Source: Filimonas effusa
GTDB taxonomy: Bacteria; Bacteroidota; Bacteroidia; Chitinophagales; Chitinophagaceae
Reading direction: 5' to 3'
DNA length: 64,000 nucleotides
Assembly (NCBI RefSeq): GCF_004118675.1
Contig: NZ_SDHZ01000001.1
Location: 2,953,739-3,017,738 of the forward strand
The notes beneath the pieces are model-generated. The model was given only the letters and a program-made list of their open reading frames with translations, did no database searches and had not been told where the DNA came from. Shown here in pieces: positions 23,629 through 33,684 of the stretch. Made by a program: the position numbers and the translations under genes. The number at the start of each line of letters is the position of its first letter. Position 1 is the stretch's first letter.

Positions 23629-23881
23629 GCCTGGTTGTTTATAGGTATGCGGGGGCGTTATAGTGGCGATAACCCTGGAGGTCGATCATCACTATTCCCG
23701 TAATAGATAGGCTGAATGGGGGGCGTTGCAGGTACTACTGCTCAAGTTTTTATGACATGGAGCAGGAAGATAGAAAGCAGCGTTGCGGGTTTGGAGACGG
23801 GGTGGGTTGAAATTTTCATGGCATTGCTTTGGAATGAAATTATTATTTAAAGATAATTATTTATATATGAAAAAACAATTA
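23629..23881. other. Intergenic stretch upstream of LytTR gene
   Basis: No gene-like frame. It probably contains the LytTR gene's promoter. The part at 23830-23890 is very AT-rich. Nothing else notable was seen before the hairpin at 23890. Confidence 0.4.
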
Positions 23882-23923
23882 TAAAAAAGAACAGGGTATA
23901 TTCTTTTATGAATATACCCTGTT
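23882..23923 (-). terminator. Strong terminator of the lipoprotein/barrel unit
   Basis: A perfect 14-bp stem AACAGGGTATATTC/GAATATACCCTGTT (23890-23903 and 23910-23923) with a 6-nt loop, followed on the minus strand by CTTTTTTAT. Confidence 0.9.
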
Positions 23924-23967
23924 TAAGTTATACGTACAGATGAAGTACGGATTGAAAAACGGGATTT

Positions 23968-25599
23968 TTATGGACAGAAGGAGCTGCCGTTGTTGATGAT
24001 GTGGACGCTATCGAGGAAGGAGACGCCCGTTTGGATAAGCACATTTTTTCTCCCTACTTGTTTACCTCCGTAGTTGCCAAAAAGATCATAACGTTGCCCC
24101 GGTGTCAATAATGTAGTAGTTACTGCGCTATTAACTATAAGGCCAAGGATACGAAGCTGATCATTCGTCCCCGATTTTTTATAATAGACTTCTGCGTCAT
24201 TAGGGGGTAAATAGCGTTTAGAGTTATCGTTAGGACAAACTGCGTAGCCTGTACCTTTTAAATAATTAGCACCAACATAGCTGATATTCATTGTTGAAGA
24301 TCCAGCCGTGCAGAGATTTAAAGACGCTGTTCCAACCGATGCCCCACGATTTTTATAATCGGACAACAGGTAATGATCATAATCAACACGAGACACAGTA
24401 ACACTTACATTGCCACTAGGAAGGTTTTTCAGTTGAATGCTATCTTTATCGTGAATGGCGAAATACTGCGAAAAGATGGGGGCAGGATTATTACCAAGCC
24501 CAGAAGGGTAAACATCTACAATAAATACATCAGAACTCTCATTACTAATTCCAGGAGCATTAAATACCAGGTAAGGAGCTGTACTGCATGGAGTAACAGT
24601 ACCAGATGGCACACAAACCGCAAAAGTAGTCAGGTGATTAGTCGTGAAGCTGGCTACAAGCTTTCCCCCAACTGTAGCAGCAGTAGCCGTTTTTTCAAAT
24701 TGCCAGAGACCTGTTTGTACCTGGTAGCTATAAACATTCAAGGCATCTCCGGCTTTCACCAGCGCGTTGGTACTTGGATTAAAGGTATTGGGATTAAGCG
24801 CTATTTCAACCGGTACAAGTGTACTGAAATTCCTCACTTCAGTGTTATTAACACTCATATTAATTGTAGCAAACCCAGCCGGCAAGAAAAATACCTGGCC
24901 TCCTGAAACACCTTGCACATTATACTGTACTTGTCCGCCCGGAAAAGCTTGCATCGCTTTCTGCTGCGCCGGATCAAAAGCAGCCACAACCACATTCACC
25001 GTAGATCCATTAATAACTGTATTATTTGCATCTCTCAATTGAGTTCCAGTAGGTACGGTAATGCTTGCAGTTACGCTGGTATTTGCGTCTGTAGTAGTAG
25101 CAGCAGTTATTGGTGTAGTTACAGTACCTGCCGAAATAGAAGCGGTAGGTTGCACAACTTTTACCCCGGCAGGCGTATTATTTAAGTTGATCATTGAAAC
25201 TACAAAGTTTTGGTTATTACTGCCAGATGTAAAAGTTACAGGCGTATTTACCGCAAGGTAGTTTGCAGCAGATGATTTTAAGTTGAAAGACAAGGAATTA
25301 CTTGTTGGATCAAATTTTGGATCAACCCCAACAGTAAGTAGTCCGGCAGAAGAAACCTGAAGTTGCTTGGTTCCCGAATAGTCATAGATAACGGCAGCAT
25401 TAGTGCCATCAAGTGCAACCGCCAAACCTGCCGGAACAGCGCCTGTTTGCGCATCTACAAACTGAACAGTTGCTTTGTAATTAATAATATTAGAACTGAT
25501 ATTTACAACAAAATCTTTTGTTGGCTTCGTGCAACACCATGTAATAATGCTAACCGATACAATCAAAACGGCTGCACCTATAGAGTAAAATCTTTTCAT
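23968..25599 (-). CDS. Large surface lipoprotein with beta-sandwich repeats
   Basis: A 543-residue protein. The N-terminal signal peptide ends in ITWCCTKPTKDF, with Cys as the likely lipidation site, so it should be an outer-membrane or surface lipoprotein. The body is rich in Thr, Ser, Asn and Val and predicted to be beta-strand throughout, with several Ig-like stretches. One near residue 160 has repeated TTPITAATTTDANTSVTASI-type sequence, and cysteines occur towards the C-terminus. No enzyme motif was seen. It begins 24 nt after the stop of the upstream beta-barrel gene, so both are likely expressed and work together at the outer membrane. The start at 25599 gives the usual MKRF signal peptide. 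Confidence 0.7.
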   Translation of the reverse strand: MKRFYSIGAAVLIVSVSIITWCCTKPTKDFVVNISSNIINYKATVQFVDAQTGAVPAGLAVALDGTNAAVIYDYSGTKQLQVSSAGLLTVGVDPKFDPTSNSLSFNLKSSAANYLAVNTPVTFTSGSNNQNFVVSMINLNNTPAGVKVVQPTASISAGTVTTPITAATTTDANTSVTASITVPTGTQLRDANNTVINGSTVNVVVAAFDPAQQKAMQAFPGGQVQYNVQGVSGGQVFFLPAGFATINMSVNNTEVRNFSTLVPVEIALNPNTFNPSTNALVKAGDALNVYSYQVQTGLWQFEKTATAATVGGKLVASFTTNHLTTFAVCVPSGTVTPCSTAPYLVFNAPGISNESSDVFIVDVYPSGLGNNPAPIFSQYFAIHDKDSIQLKNLPSGNVSVTVSRVDYDHYLLSDYKNRGASVGTASLNLCTAGSSTMNISYVGANYLKGTGYAVCPNDNSKRYLPPNDAEVYYKKSGTNDQLRILGLIVNSAVTTTLLTPGQRYDLFGNYGGKQVGRKNVLIQTGVSFLDSVHIINNGSSFCP

Positions 25600-25623
25600 A
25601 AGATACAATGTTATTAAGATAGG

Positions 25624-26334
25624 CTAATACGAATAAAAACTGTAACGGAGTGATACTTGCAAGACTGGTAACCAGCGGTAATTCTTTACATTTTCCCGAA
25701 AATGCTCTTCATTGTAGCTATTATTTTCAAAAAGAACAGTTCCGGTTAATGTAGCATCGGGCTTAGGCATATAATAAGTTCCCAAGTCTACTGCCAGAGA
25801 AAGCGGGCTTTCTCCTTCGCGAAACCTAAACAGCCAGCCTGCACCAAGGTAAGGAGCCCATCCTTTCCATTTAATATTTCCCTGCATAGTCCCCAACTGA
25901 TCTCCCGTAAGGTTTATATCACCATACTTATAATTACCGGAAGGTTTAACTGTAGCCTCACCCTGTGCATTGAAGAAATAGCCCACACCTGGCGTTATTC
26001 TAAGTCCCAAGTCCATGAAAGGGTAATAATCCACCATCAAGTGCGCGTTTGCAAAACTTTTTGTTTTAAGTTTCACGTCTGTGTCTACGTCTCCAAAGAC
26101 GCTACCGTATTTGTAAGAAAAAGGCAAATAACTACCTCCCAGCCTAACAGACCAACCAGGAAGTATGGATTGAGTAAAGTCAAGTCCCAAACCTTGCGTT
26201 CCTGCTGTCAGGCCAAGTGCTTTAGGACGTGTAAATAACGGGCCATAATAATCATCATCGTATTGCGCCGTTACACGGCTACTGGCCCCCAGGCATAACA
26301 ATAATAGGAGTGAGAACAAGGTCTTACGGTTCAT
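25624..26334 (-). CDS. Outer-membrane beta-barrel protein
   Basis: A 236-residue protein with a signal peptide (about 1-23, cleavage near VTA-QY) followed by acidic/aromatic DDDYYG and then about eight amphipathic strands (for example GLGLDFTQSILPGWSVRLGG, HLMVDYYPFMDLGLRI, WAPYLGAGWLFRF), ending in LQVSLRYSFYSY with the C-terminal aromatic typical of Bam substrates. It resembles OmpW/porin-like barrels. It is first in a two-gene unit with the lipoprotein gene. Confidence 0.8.
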   Translation of the reverse strand: MNRKTLFSLLLLLCLGASSRVTAQYDDDYYGPLFTRPKALGLTAGTQGLGLDFTQSILPGWSVRLGGSYLPFSYKYGSVFGDVDTDVKLKTKSFANAHLMVDYYPFMDLGLRITPGVGYFFNAQGEATVKPSGNYKYGDINLTGDQLGTMQGNIKWKGWAPYLGAGWLFRFREGESPLSLAVDLGTYYMPKPDATLTGTVLFENNSYNEEHFRENVKNYRWLPVLQVSLRYSFYSY

Positions 26335-26537
26335 TGGACATTAGTTTATAATAGGTACAAAAACGTGCTATTCGCCACCCTTTATTTAAGGGATAGGATA
26401 AAAATAAGACAAGCAATAGTTTTGTATCGTGGGATAGTCTAGTGGGCGTTTTTCCTATCCAAAGAACAAATACAAGATATGCTAATATTTCCAGATTGCA
26501 AAGGAAATCTAAAAATTTCGAACTACAGCTTAAAACA

Positions 26538-28010
26538 TCAAAATAATTTCTTACGTAACGAAAAAATTATACCAGCGGTAGATGGCAGCAGCTGCCCTAT
26601 GTCAACTGCTGTTTTAACACCAACTTCTACATTCCCGGCCAATGGCTTGACATATTCAATGTAACCGGAGAACTGCTCCACCTCCTTAAAATAAGGGGGT
26701 GGGCCTATATAACGAGAACTGCCCCGGGAAGAGCCGAACTGGCTGGAAGCATAGGTGCCATAATTCCTGGAAGCACTTAATAAGATTCTGCAATAAGCCT
26801 TATCAACCGATAGCTCTATACCGGCATGCAAAGCTGCAACCCTGTTGTTTATGAAAAACTGGTCTGGTCTTGATACCTGCCCTGGCCTGGACATGTAAAC
26901 CGGCGTAATAAAAGGATTACCCAGGGCCATTGCTCTATAAGACCATCCATCCGGGTACAGATAATTATTATAATAATCTTCGTCACCGGATGGAGTAATA
27001 CGAGCGTTCACTTCGCCGCCCTGGCTCTTAGAGTAAAAAAATTCAATAAGAAATTTTTTCCATGCAATTTTTTCAGCCGCCAGGCATTTATTGCTGATAA
27101 CCGCGCCGGTAAGACCATCCTGGATATTAGTAAGATGAAACAATGCCCCTACATCATAAAATTGCTGCCTATAAATACAAAGGGATATGTTTTTTAAATC
27201 AATGAAGAACCTACCATCAACTGACCCAACATGGTTACCCACTTTAGAAGAGAGGATACTATTATGCCCAAAGGGAATACCAGTTACAATGTAGAGATAT
27301 GTTTTCCAGACAGGGAGTGTATAGTCAGGACCAAAAATCGCCTTTTCATTTCCCCAAAATACCTCGTGGGTTATTCCGCCTTCAAAGGTTATTTTTTGGC
27401 TTGGCTTGCCTAATCTGATATAAACATCCTGGTGATGATAATACGTTTGGGCTTGGGAGACATGAAACCCGGCAGCAACCGGAGTATTCCCTAGATACCC
27501 TGCGCCATAAGCAGTTTTAATTGCGACAAATCCCTTAAAAAGATTTAAGTAATCAATAGAAAGCCTTGCCTGAGGAATGCCTAACGCATTACCGGAAATA
27601 GAAAAGGCTCCAGAGGACAAAGAAGAATCAACCAACCCTGATTGACTGCTCCAGCGTCCAAGTGTTATTTCAAACTTCCGCTGTCTGAATTTTACATATG
27701 CCTCTGTCAATTGCGCTTCCCTTTCGCCCCTAATAGTTGACATAAAACACGCCTGGACCTTAAATGCCCAAACAGGCCCAGAGCGTAAGGCGATAGAATC
27801 ATATTCCTTCTGAATTTTTGTAATTAAGCCCAGTGAGCCGCGAGGAAGTTGTAAATTACCATAGTTAACACTTTTCAACCATAAAGGTGGCTGGCTATTG
27901 CTGGTAAAAGAAGTAAAAAGAGAGACGGTTCCGTGAATATTATCTTTTTGAGAGAATGCTGTAACAGGAAGAACGAATAGAACAACGCCTCGGAGTAAGC
28001 GGGAGTTCAT
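26538..28010 (-). CDS. wzi: Wzi-like capsule assembly outer-membrane protein
   Basis: A 490-residue protein with a signal peptide (MNSRLLRG..., cleavage near AFS-QK) and a Wzi-type beta-barrel pattern. Blocks include TSFTSNSQPPLWLKSVNYG, FEITLGRWSSQSGLVDSSLSSG with the conserved GR start, ARLSIDYLNLFKG, and a final strand with conserved Phe. Wzi binds capsular or exopolysaccharide at the cell surface. It lies just beyond the terminator of the polysaccharide operon, so it is transcribed separately but belongs to the same pathway. Confidence 0.85.
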   Translation of the reverse strand: MNSRLLRGVVLFVLPVTAFSQKDNIHGTVSLFTSFTSNSQPPLWLKSVNYGNLQLPRGSLGLITKIQKEYDSIALRSGPVWAFKVQACFMSTIRGEREAQLTEAYVKFRQRKFEITLGRWSSQSGLVDSSLSSGAFSISGNALGIPQARLSIDYLNLFKGFVAIKTAYGAGYLGNTPVAAGFHVSQAQTYYHHQDVYIRLGKPSQKITFEGGITHEVFWGNEKAIFGPDYTLPVWKTYLYIVTGIPFGHNSILSSKVGNHVGSVDGRFFIDLKNISLCIYRQQFYDVGALFHLTNIQDGLTGAVISNKCLAAEKIAWKKFLIEFFYSKSQGGEVNARITPSGDEDYYNNYLYPDGWSYRAMALGNPFITPVYMSRPGQVSRPDQFFINNRVAALHAGIELSVDKAYCRILLSASRNYGTYASSQFGSSRGSSRYIGPPPYFKEVEQFSGYIEYVKPLAGNVEVGVKTAVDIGQLLPSTAGIIFSLRKKLF

Positions 28011-28070
28011 TTATCAGGGATTTAGGATTAATAAGCAGTCTTTAATTATTTACATAGCTATAGCTTAGCA

Positions 28071-28101
28071 AAAAAGAAGCTTTCGTAAACGAAAGCTTCT
28101 T
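28071..28101 (-). terminator. End of the exopolysaccharide operon
   Basis: A perfect 12-bp stem AAGAAGCTTTCG/CGAAAGCTTCTT (28074-28085 and 28090-28101) with loop TAAA, followed on the minus strand by TTTTT. Confidence 0.9.
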
Positions 28102-28144
28102 GATACATAAATAAAAACTTGAACACCCTGCTGCTATAACAGTA

Positions 28145-29542
28145 TCAATAAGCTGTTTCTTCGCCTTTGAAAATATTTATGACAGTCATAAATATTATTT
28201 TGATATCTAACATGAGCGACCAATTCTCCATATACCAAATATCATGCTCTACACGCTTTTCCATTAATTTGGGATCGCGCGTTTCCCCCCTGTATCCCTT
28301 TACCTGCGCCCAACCAGTAATTCCAGGTTTCAAGAACTGGCGAACCATATATCTGTTAATGATAGCGCTATATTGCTCTGTATGCTTGAGCATATGAGGC
28401 CGTGGGCCAACGATGCTCATATCTCCCATAAACACATTAAAAAATTGTGGGAATTCGTCTAAACTGGTTTTACGAAGAAATGCGCCGATTTTGGTAATTC
28501 TTTTATCGCCTTTAGATGCTTGTATTGCAGCATCAGGATTATCTATCCTCATACTACGAAACTTGTAACACCAAAATGGCTGGTTGTTTTTTCCTGAACG
28601 CAATTGTTTGAAGAACACAGGACCTCTGGAACTCAACTTAATTAAAATAGCTATGATGGGCACTAACCAGGATAAAACCAAAACAATTGCTAATCCACTT
28701 ATAACAACATCAAATATCTTCTTTTTGGCTCTTGCTCCCCAATCTTGTAATGGTTCAGCCTGTAAACTTATTACAGGCATATTGTCTACATATTCAATAT
28801 GGTGAATTTTGCGATTATCGTGTTTAAAATCGCCAACAAATTTAACACGAACACAATTCCTTTCTGCTACTTGCAACAATTCTCCTATCTGGTTATGCTG
28901 GTGTGGCAGGATTGTAGAATACACTTCCCTAATTCCATTCTCGACAGCGAAATCAATACATTTCTTGATAGAACCTACAATTTTTCCATCCTGATTTACT
29001 GCCAGAGAATTTTCCTCAATATCGTCGAAATAACCTTCGAAAGAATACATGCTCCGCTTTTCCCCAAAAAATTGGGCTAGTCTTACAGCAATCTCATTGT
29101 ATCCTATAATGGCTGTTTTTTCTTGTAGTTTTGCCTTATCAATAATAAACTCTACGATGTAGGTGAGAAGAAAGCGACTAACAATAAAGAAGCATGTAAG
29201 CAAAACCAAAAATACCAACAAAAAGCTTTTATAGAACTCTGTCTCGTTTTTACAAAGGAGCACGATTGCAAAAAAGCTAATATGAACAATAGCAGTCTTC
29301 CACGTTTGCCTAAAAACATTTTCCAGGCTGCTTAGAGTTGCATTTTTGTAAAGATTTAAAAATGTTGCAGATAATAACCAACAAAAGTTGAACAACAAGA
29401 AATTTAGTATTCCGAAATGGTTATCTAGTCCCGGATGTGAAGATCTTAAGAAAAAATAGCTGAGAATCCATGAACCGTTTACAATAATAAAATCCGAGGT
29501 CATTAAAGTACTCCGGAGCAGGTATTTAAAACGCGTTCCCAT
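28145..29542 (-). CDS. Undecaprenyl-phosphate sugar phosphotransferase (WcaJ-like)
   Basis: A 465-residue initiating enzyme that loads the first sugar-1-phosphate (often glucose) onto undecaprenyl phosphate. Four N-terminal membrane helices (about 15-125) are followed by a Rossmann-like CoA_binding_3 domain ([18 protein letters not shown]), a further membrane segment (about 277-300) and the bacterial sugar transferase domain with [35 protein letters not shown] and [17 protein letters not shown]. The His in GPRPH is present. It is the last gene of the operon. Confidence 0.92.
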   Translation of the reverse strand: MGTRFKYLLRSTLMTSDFIIVNGSWILSYFFLRSSHPGLDNHFGILNFLLFNFCWLLSATFLNLYKNATLSSLENVFRQTWKTAIVHISFFAIVLLCKNETEFYKSFLLVFLVLLTCFFIVSRFLLTYIVEFIIDKAKLQEKTAIIGYNEIAVRLAQFFGEKRSMYSFEGYFDDIEENSLAVNQDGKIVGSIKKCIDFAVENGIREVYSTILPHQHNQIGELLQVAERNCVRVKFVGDFKHDNRKIHHIEYVDNMPVISLQAEPLQDWGARAKKKIFDVVISGLAIVLVLSWLVPIIAILIKLSSRGPVFFKQLRSGKNNQPFWCYKFRSMRIDNPDAAIQASKGDKRITKIGAFLRKTSLDEFPQFFNVFMGDMSIVGPRPHMLKHTEQYSAIINRYMVRQFLKPGITGWAQVKGYRGETRDPKLMEKRVEHDIWYMENWSLMLDIKIIFMTVINIFKGEETAY

Positions 29543-29694
29543 TGAATGCTGGTTTTGTTAGGACATTAGTTATTTAAACAGCCGAAACCATTAGTAAATG
29601 ATCTCAAATGGCAAACACATCAAAAATGTAGAATTCAATTAGTGGGGCGTTATTACACGAAGATACTAAAAGTTAAATATTTACCAAATGTATT

Positions 29695-30462
29695 TTATTT
29701 TTTCTTACTAACAAGCATGAGCTTAATCTTTTGCCCCGCCAATAGCATAACGTAACTTGAATTGGTAACCAGATAACGTCTAAACAGGCGTTTCGGTTCT
29801 TGTATAAGCCTATAAGACCACTCAAGACTATATTTTTGCATCCATTTTGGCGCCCTCTTTTGTTCACCAATTAATACTGGCAGTGCCCCACCAATACCAA
29901 GCATGACTGCCGGAATCTTTCCCTTCATTTCATACATCCATTTTTCTTGTTTAGGGCAACCTAACACAACAAATACAATCTGCGCACCAGACTCCTGAAT
30001 TATATTGGCAACCTCATTTTTTTCTTCATCCTTTAAGGGACGAAAAGGTGGAGAATATAATCCGGCCACCTGCAGTTTCGGAAAATTAGTCTTTATATAG
30101 GCTCTGGTTTTTTCCAACATCTGGTCGGAGCCTCCATAAAAAAATACAGACAATCCAATATCCTGTGCACTTTTTAACAGATCCGGCAAAAGATCCATAC
30201 CGGCAACCCTATCCTGGTCAATTCCGTACAATAATTTTAAAGCTTTGGCTAAGGGCATGCCATCAGGAGTTACAATATCTGCTGCCAACAGCGCTCTTCG
30301 GAAGGCTTTATCATTCTTTGCTTCTATTAACATATGCACATTAGCTACACAAACGTAACTCGACTGACGTTTTTTTGCCAAATCAAGGATATTGTCTATA
30401 AAAGTTTGATAAGGGCCTAAAGTGATTTTTAAGCTTAAATGTTTTTGTTTATGCATGCCCAC
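29695..30462 (-). CDS. WecG/TagA/CpsF family glycosyltransferase
   Basis: A 255-residue GT26 enzyme, which adds the second sugar to a lipid-linked primer. Diagnostic parts are VCVANVHMLIEA, ADIVTPDGMPLAKAL, VFFYGGSDQMLE, FVVLGCPKQEKWM and the IGGALPVLIG...RAPKWMQKYSLEWSYRL end with RLIQEPKRLFRRYL. It matches the family's length. The following wcaJ-like gene is 152 nt downstream, one of the larger gaps in the operon. Confidence 0.92.
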   Translation of the reverse strand: MGMHKQKHLSLKITLGPYQTFIDNILDLAKKRQSSYVCVANVHMLIEAKNDKAFRRALLAADIVTPDGMPLAKALKLLYGIDQDRVAGMDLLPDLLKSAQDIGLSVFFYGGSDQMLEKTRAYIKTNFPKLQVAGLYSPPFRPLKDEEKNEVANIIQESGAQIVFVVLGCPKQEKWMYEMKGKIPAVMLGIGGALPVLIGEQKRAPKWMQKYSLEWSYRLIQEPKRLFRRYLVTNSSYVMLLAGQKIKLMLVSKKK

Positions 30463-30519
30463 GGTTTAATCTTAGGATAAAAAGCGGATAAATACTGATC
30501 GAGTCAAAAATAATTACTT

Positions 30520-32400
30520 CTAATGTAAAGATAAGGAACGCCCTATTGTACACCCTGCGCTTTTAACCGTTTTTTGTACAAACCTTGGCAGAGTTTTGTT
30601 TTGCTGTTCCTTTTCGAAGAAATTGCTATCAAGTCTAATCTTATCAGCATTAGAATCATTAAATCTGTAATCCTGCTTTTCTATAGCGCAAACAGCGTTG
30701 CCTTCAACACTAAAAGAAGAAGAGCCCTGATCAAAAAAGAAGCCGTTATTATCGGCTCCTAAACTATTCTTAGGCTTATATATGTGATGGATGTAATTTC
30801 CAATATATTGGCTTCCAATCTGGCGTCCCAATGTATAAATGCCACCGCCATCTGCCAACTGTCTTACTACATGATGAATATGGTTTTTATTGATCTTGTT
30901 GAATGATGTAAAATTAGCGTTGAGGTTCCAAGTCCATCCACAACTAATTCCGGAATACGGTAAATAGGATATTTCGTTATGAACTATAGTATTATGGTAA
31001 GCTTGAAGAATTATAATGCCAACAGAGGCAGGAAAAAGAACTCCACTTCTGGTTATAGAGCAGTTTTCAATCACATTGTAACAGGGTATCGCCGGAGGAT
31101 AGTCACCTTTATAAACCATGCCTGCTATAAGGCTATTCCCAATTATGACCCCTCCCCCTCCATTATCTACAAAAAGGCAGTTTTTTATTTTATTATATCT
31201 TGAGTAGTTATCTATTTTAATGGCGTAGCCCCCAAGATCAGAAAAAACACAGCTTTCAAATACCCATCCTTGCGCTCCGAAAAGATTTATTGCCTGGCCG
31301 CAATTCAAAGCTCCCTGACCAGAAGCAAAGCCTGTTTCATAATCTAACCAGGGATATCGTAATTTGCTCTTAGCTATAATACTGTCAGGAATTGAGAACT
31401 TTCCCCATGCAGGTCTCGAATGGCAAAAGGTAATATTGGAAAAAGTAACGCCTACTTTAGAATAGCGAGTATGCTCTCCTTCTGCAGAAACAAGAGTATC
31501 CAGAATGGGAATAATAAAATTAGACTGATTGGGATTTTCACCAGGACGGGCTAAATAATAAACTTTTTTTTGATTATGCTCCCACACCCATTGTCCTGCT
31601 TTGCGTAGATATGCTTTACTATTTTCTAATCGAAATCTTACGTTGCCATTAAAAAATCCAACCGGATAAGTCATTGGATTTTTTAACAACATTATTTTAT
31701 TTTTTTTATCAATATCTCTTATAGTGTGCCATGATGCCTCCCAGCTATTATATACGACAACATTTACGTTACTGATATCCTGAATACCAGCAAAAAGATC
31801 TCCTCCATACCTAAACCCGCAAAAAATATTAATTGAATCATTTTGTAGTTTAGCCTTTCTTTGAAAATCATATACTTTCATTGAATTGTTCAATTCAGGC
31901 AGGGGGGCCGTACTAAGCAGCGTATCAGAGCCGGCACGCTCCAGTCTTTGATTGTCTCTGAAAAGAGACAGCACAGGTGTTCCTGAATAATTTAATCCGG
32001 ATAACTGCAATTCCCAAATACTTGTACCTTTTATTCTTTTCCATGCCTTAGGGAGAGCCTGGCCACCTGAAATTATAACCTTTTCTCCGGGGTACGCCTC
32101 AATTGAAAGAGCTTTTAGCGCACTAAGCATAAAAGAAGAGTCAAATCTTAATGGCCGATTCAAATAGTAAATTCCCTTCCTTATTATGATTTTTTGATTT
32201 GCAATTCCATCTAATGCGCTTTTTTTAACGAACTGTAAAGCCTTATTAAGTGTACGAAACGGCTTTTGCATGGTCCCTGGGTTATTGTCATTGCCAAAAC
32301 CCGATATATAACAGGTAGATATGTCTTGTGCATAAATAAACACTACTGGCGACCAAAGGAGTGATAAAGCAAAGACTATTGACTTAAATATTTTTTTCAT
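30520..32400 (-). CDS. Secreted right-handed beta-helix protein
   Basis: A 626-residue protein with a signal peptide (hydrophobic about 5-24). It starts with the pattern CYISGFGNDNNPGT.QKPFRTLNKAL that opens many parallel beta-helix polysaccharide lyases and hydrolases. Then come a IIIRKGIYYLNRPL strand, an Asn-rich helix core at about 330-560 (FESCVFSDLGGYAIKID, IENCSITRSG, NTIVHNEISYLPYSGIS, NKNHIHHVVRQLADGGGIYTLG) and a short tail. The pattern is close to GH120/GH141-like enzymes, but catalytic residues cannot be fixed by eye. Inside a Wzy-type operon it may trim or modify the polymer in the periplasm. Confidence 0.75.
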   Translation of the reverse strand: MKKIFKSIVFALSLLWSPVVFIYAQDISTCYISGFGNDNNPGTMQKPFRTLNKALQFVKKSALDGIANQKIIIRKGIYYLNRPLRFDSSFMLSALKALSIEAYPGEKVIISGGQALPKAWKRIKGTSIWELQLSGLNYSGTPVLSLFRDNQRLERAGSDTLLSTAPLPELNNSMKVYDFQRKAKLQNDSINIFCGFRYGGDLFAGIQDISNVNVVVYNSWEASWHTIRDIDKKNKIMLLKNPMTYPVGFFNGNVRFRLENSKAYLRKAGQWVWEHNQKKVYYLARPGENPNQSNFIIPILDTLVSAEGEHTRYSKVGVTFSNITFCHSRPAWGKFSIPDSIIAKSKLRYPWLDYETGFASGQGALNCGQAINLFGAQGWVFESCVFSDLGGYAIKIDNYSRYNKIKNCLFVDNGGGGVIIGNSLIAGMVYKGDYPPAIPCYNVIENCSITRSGVLFPASVGIIILQAYHNTIVHNEISYLPYSGISCGWTWNLNANFTSFNKINKNHIHHVVRQLADGGGIYTLGRQIGSQYIGNYIHHIYKPKNSLGADNNGFFFDQGSSSFSVEGNAVCAIEKQDYRFNDSNADKIRLDSNFFEKEQQNKTLPRFVQKTVKSAGCTIGRSLSLH

Positions 32401-32405
32401 TTGTA

Positions 32406-33650
32406 TTACCTAATGCCACTAATTATTTGTCTAGAGAAAACTCCAGGCGCTCGAAACATGTCTTCATTAATTCTACAAAAGTCAATTTCCATTTTACTAT
32501 ATCGCATCCTGTCATAAACTATGTATATATCGCCGTTAGCATCTTGAGATGCATCAGGATAACTAATCTCCTCCCTGTTATCCAGAAGGATTTGATATGG
32601 CCAAGATTCTCCATCGTCTTTTGACATAAACGCTTTCAATTGAGTTCTGGTCGAACTATTGTTGGCAATAAGTAACAAATTACCTGAACGTAACTTTCCC
32701 AAATAAAACCGGGAACTAGTGGTTAGACCAATTTTCGTAAAAGGAGCCGTAACAGTCCATGTTTTACCCTTATCGTTACTTTGACTAAAATAAATCCCCT
32801 TAGTAGTTCTAAGCAGACACAAGAACTTTCCCTTCTGTGTTTCTACAATTTGATGCTCATCAAAAGAACGGATGCTATCAGGGCTCACGTTCACTTTAGA
32901 ATAGTCAAATACTTTTTTATCTGCCATAGGATTGTACTTGAGTACTTTAACAAATGCTCCACTTTTTTCCGCAGGTGTAGGATACGATTTCCAAATCGAT
33001 ATAGGCAGGAAGGAGTAGTTATAATCAATCAAATCTATTGGTTTATTAAGCATAACACCATCGGATAAAAGTTGAACCCTACCATTATTAACGGTTGTGC
33101 CGCCTGCCCAGCTGAGTTCAGTTGCATATACCCCCCCAACTCCATCCCACGGCATATTGATGCATTTTGCCCAGAAAAGCCAGATCTTCCCATTTTTATC
33201 ACGCCATAAAAGTGGGTCGAAAAAACGAGTAGTAGAAGGGAACATGGGATAAACGGTCAATACATCATTCCTCCAAGTCTTCCCATGGTCCAAACTAAGA
33301 GAAACAGTAATATAATTGCCCGCGACTTCTCCTTTACCGCCAGTATACCAGGCAGCATATAACTGACTACCATCAGCATTACAAACTACCGACGGAATTC
33401 CCTGCCATAGCCTAGTTTTGAAGATACTATCTTGAGGTAAATTATGGCGGATAACGACGTCCTCAGGAAAAAAAATCAATTGCTGTTGTCCAAAGGACGT
33501 TTCAAAAGAAATGACTTCCTTTCTCAGGCTGTCACGCACCAGATTAATTGGTGGCTCTACAGAGTACTCTTTAGAACATGCAATAACACAGAGTAGAATA
33601 AAAACAAATGTAGAGCAATGCAGCCACCATCTCAATAACGTAGCTTTCAT
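32406..33650 (-). CDS. Lipoprotein with sialidase-like Asp-box beta-propeller
   Basis: A 414-residue protein. The N-terminus has a lipoprotein signal (hydrophobic core then LLCVIACSKEYS, Cys about 25). The body has Asp-box type repeats: SLDHGKTW, NDKGKTW and KDDGESW, spaced along the chain as in BNR/sialidase propellers, plus SYPDASQDANGDIYIVYD near the end. It could bind or hydrolyse a glycan; the RIP-type Arg triad is not obvious. It starts 34 nt after the GT4 gene's stop and ends 5 nt before the beta-helix gene, so the two form a pair. Confidence 0.75.
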   Translation of the reverse strand: MKATLLRWWLHCSTFVFILLCVIACSKEYSVEPPINLVRDSLRKEVISFETSFGQQQLIFFPEDVVIRHNLPQDSIFKTRLWQGIPSVVCNADGSQLYAAWYTGGKGEVAGNYITVSLSLDHGKTWRNDVLTVYPMFPSTTRFFDPLLWRDKNGKIWLFWAKCINMPWDGVGGVYATELSWAGGTTVNNGRVQLLSDGVMLNKPIDLIDYNYSFLPISIWKSYPTPAEKSGAFVKVLKYNPMADKKVFDYSKVNVSPDSIRSFDEHQIVETQKGKFLCLLRTTKGIYFSQSNDKGKTWTVTAPFTKIGLTTSSRFYLGKLRSGNLLLIANNSSTRTQLKAFMSKDDGESWPYQILLDNREEISYPDASQDANGDIYIVYDRMRYSKMEIDFCRINEDMFRAPGVFSRQIISGIR

Positions 33651-33684
33651 GCAGGCAGGATTTAGTTATATTAGTTATGTAATA

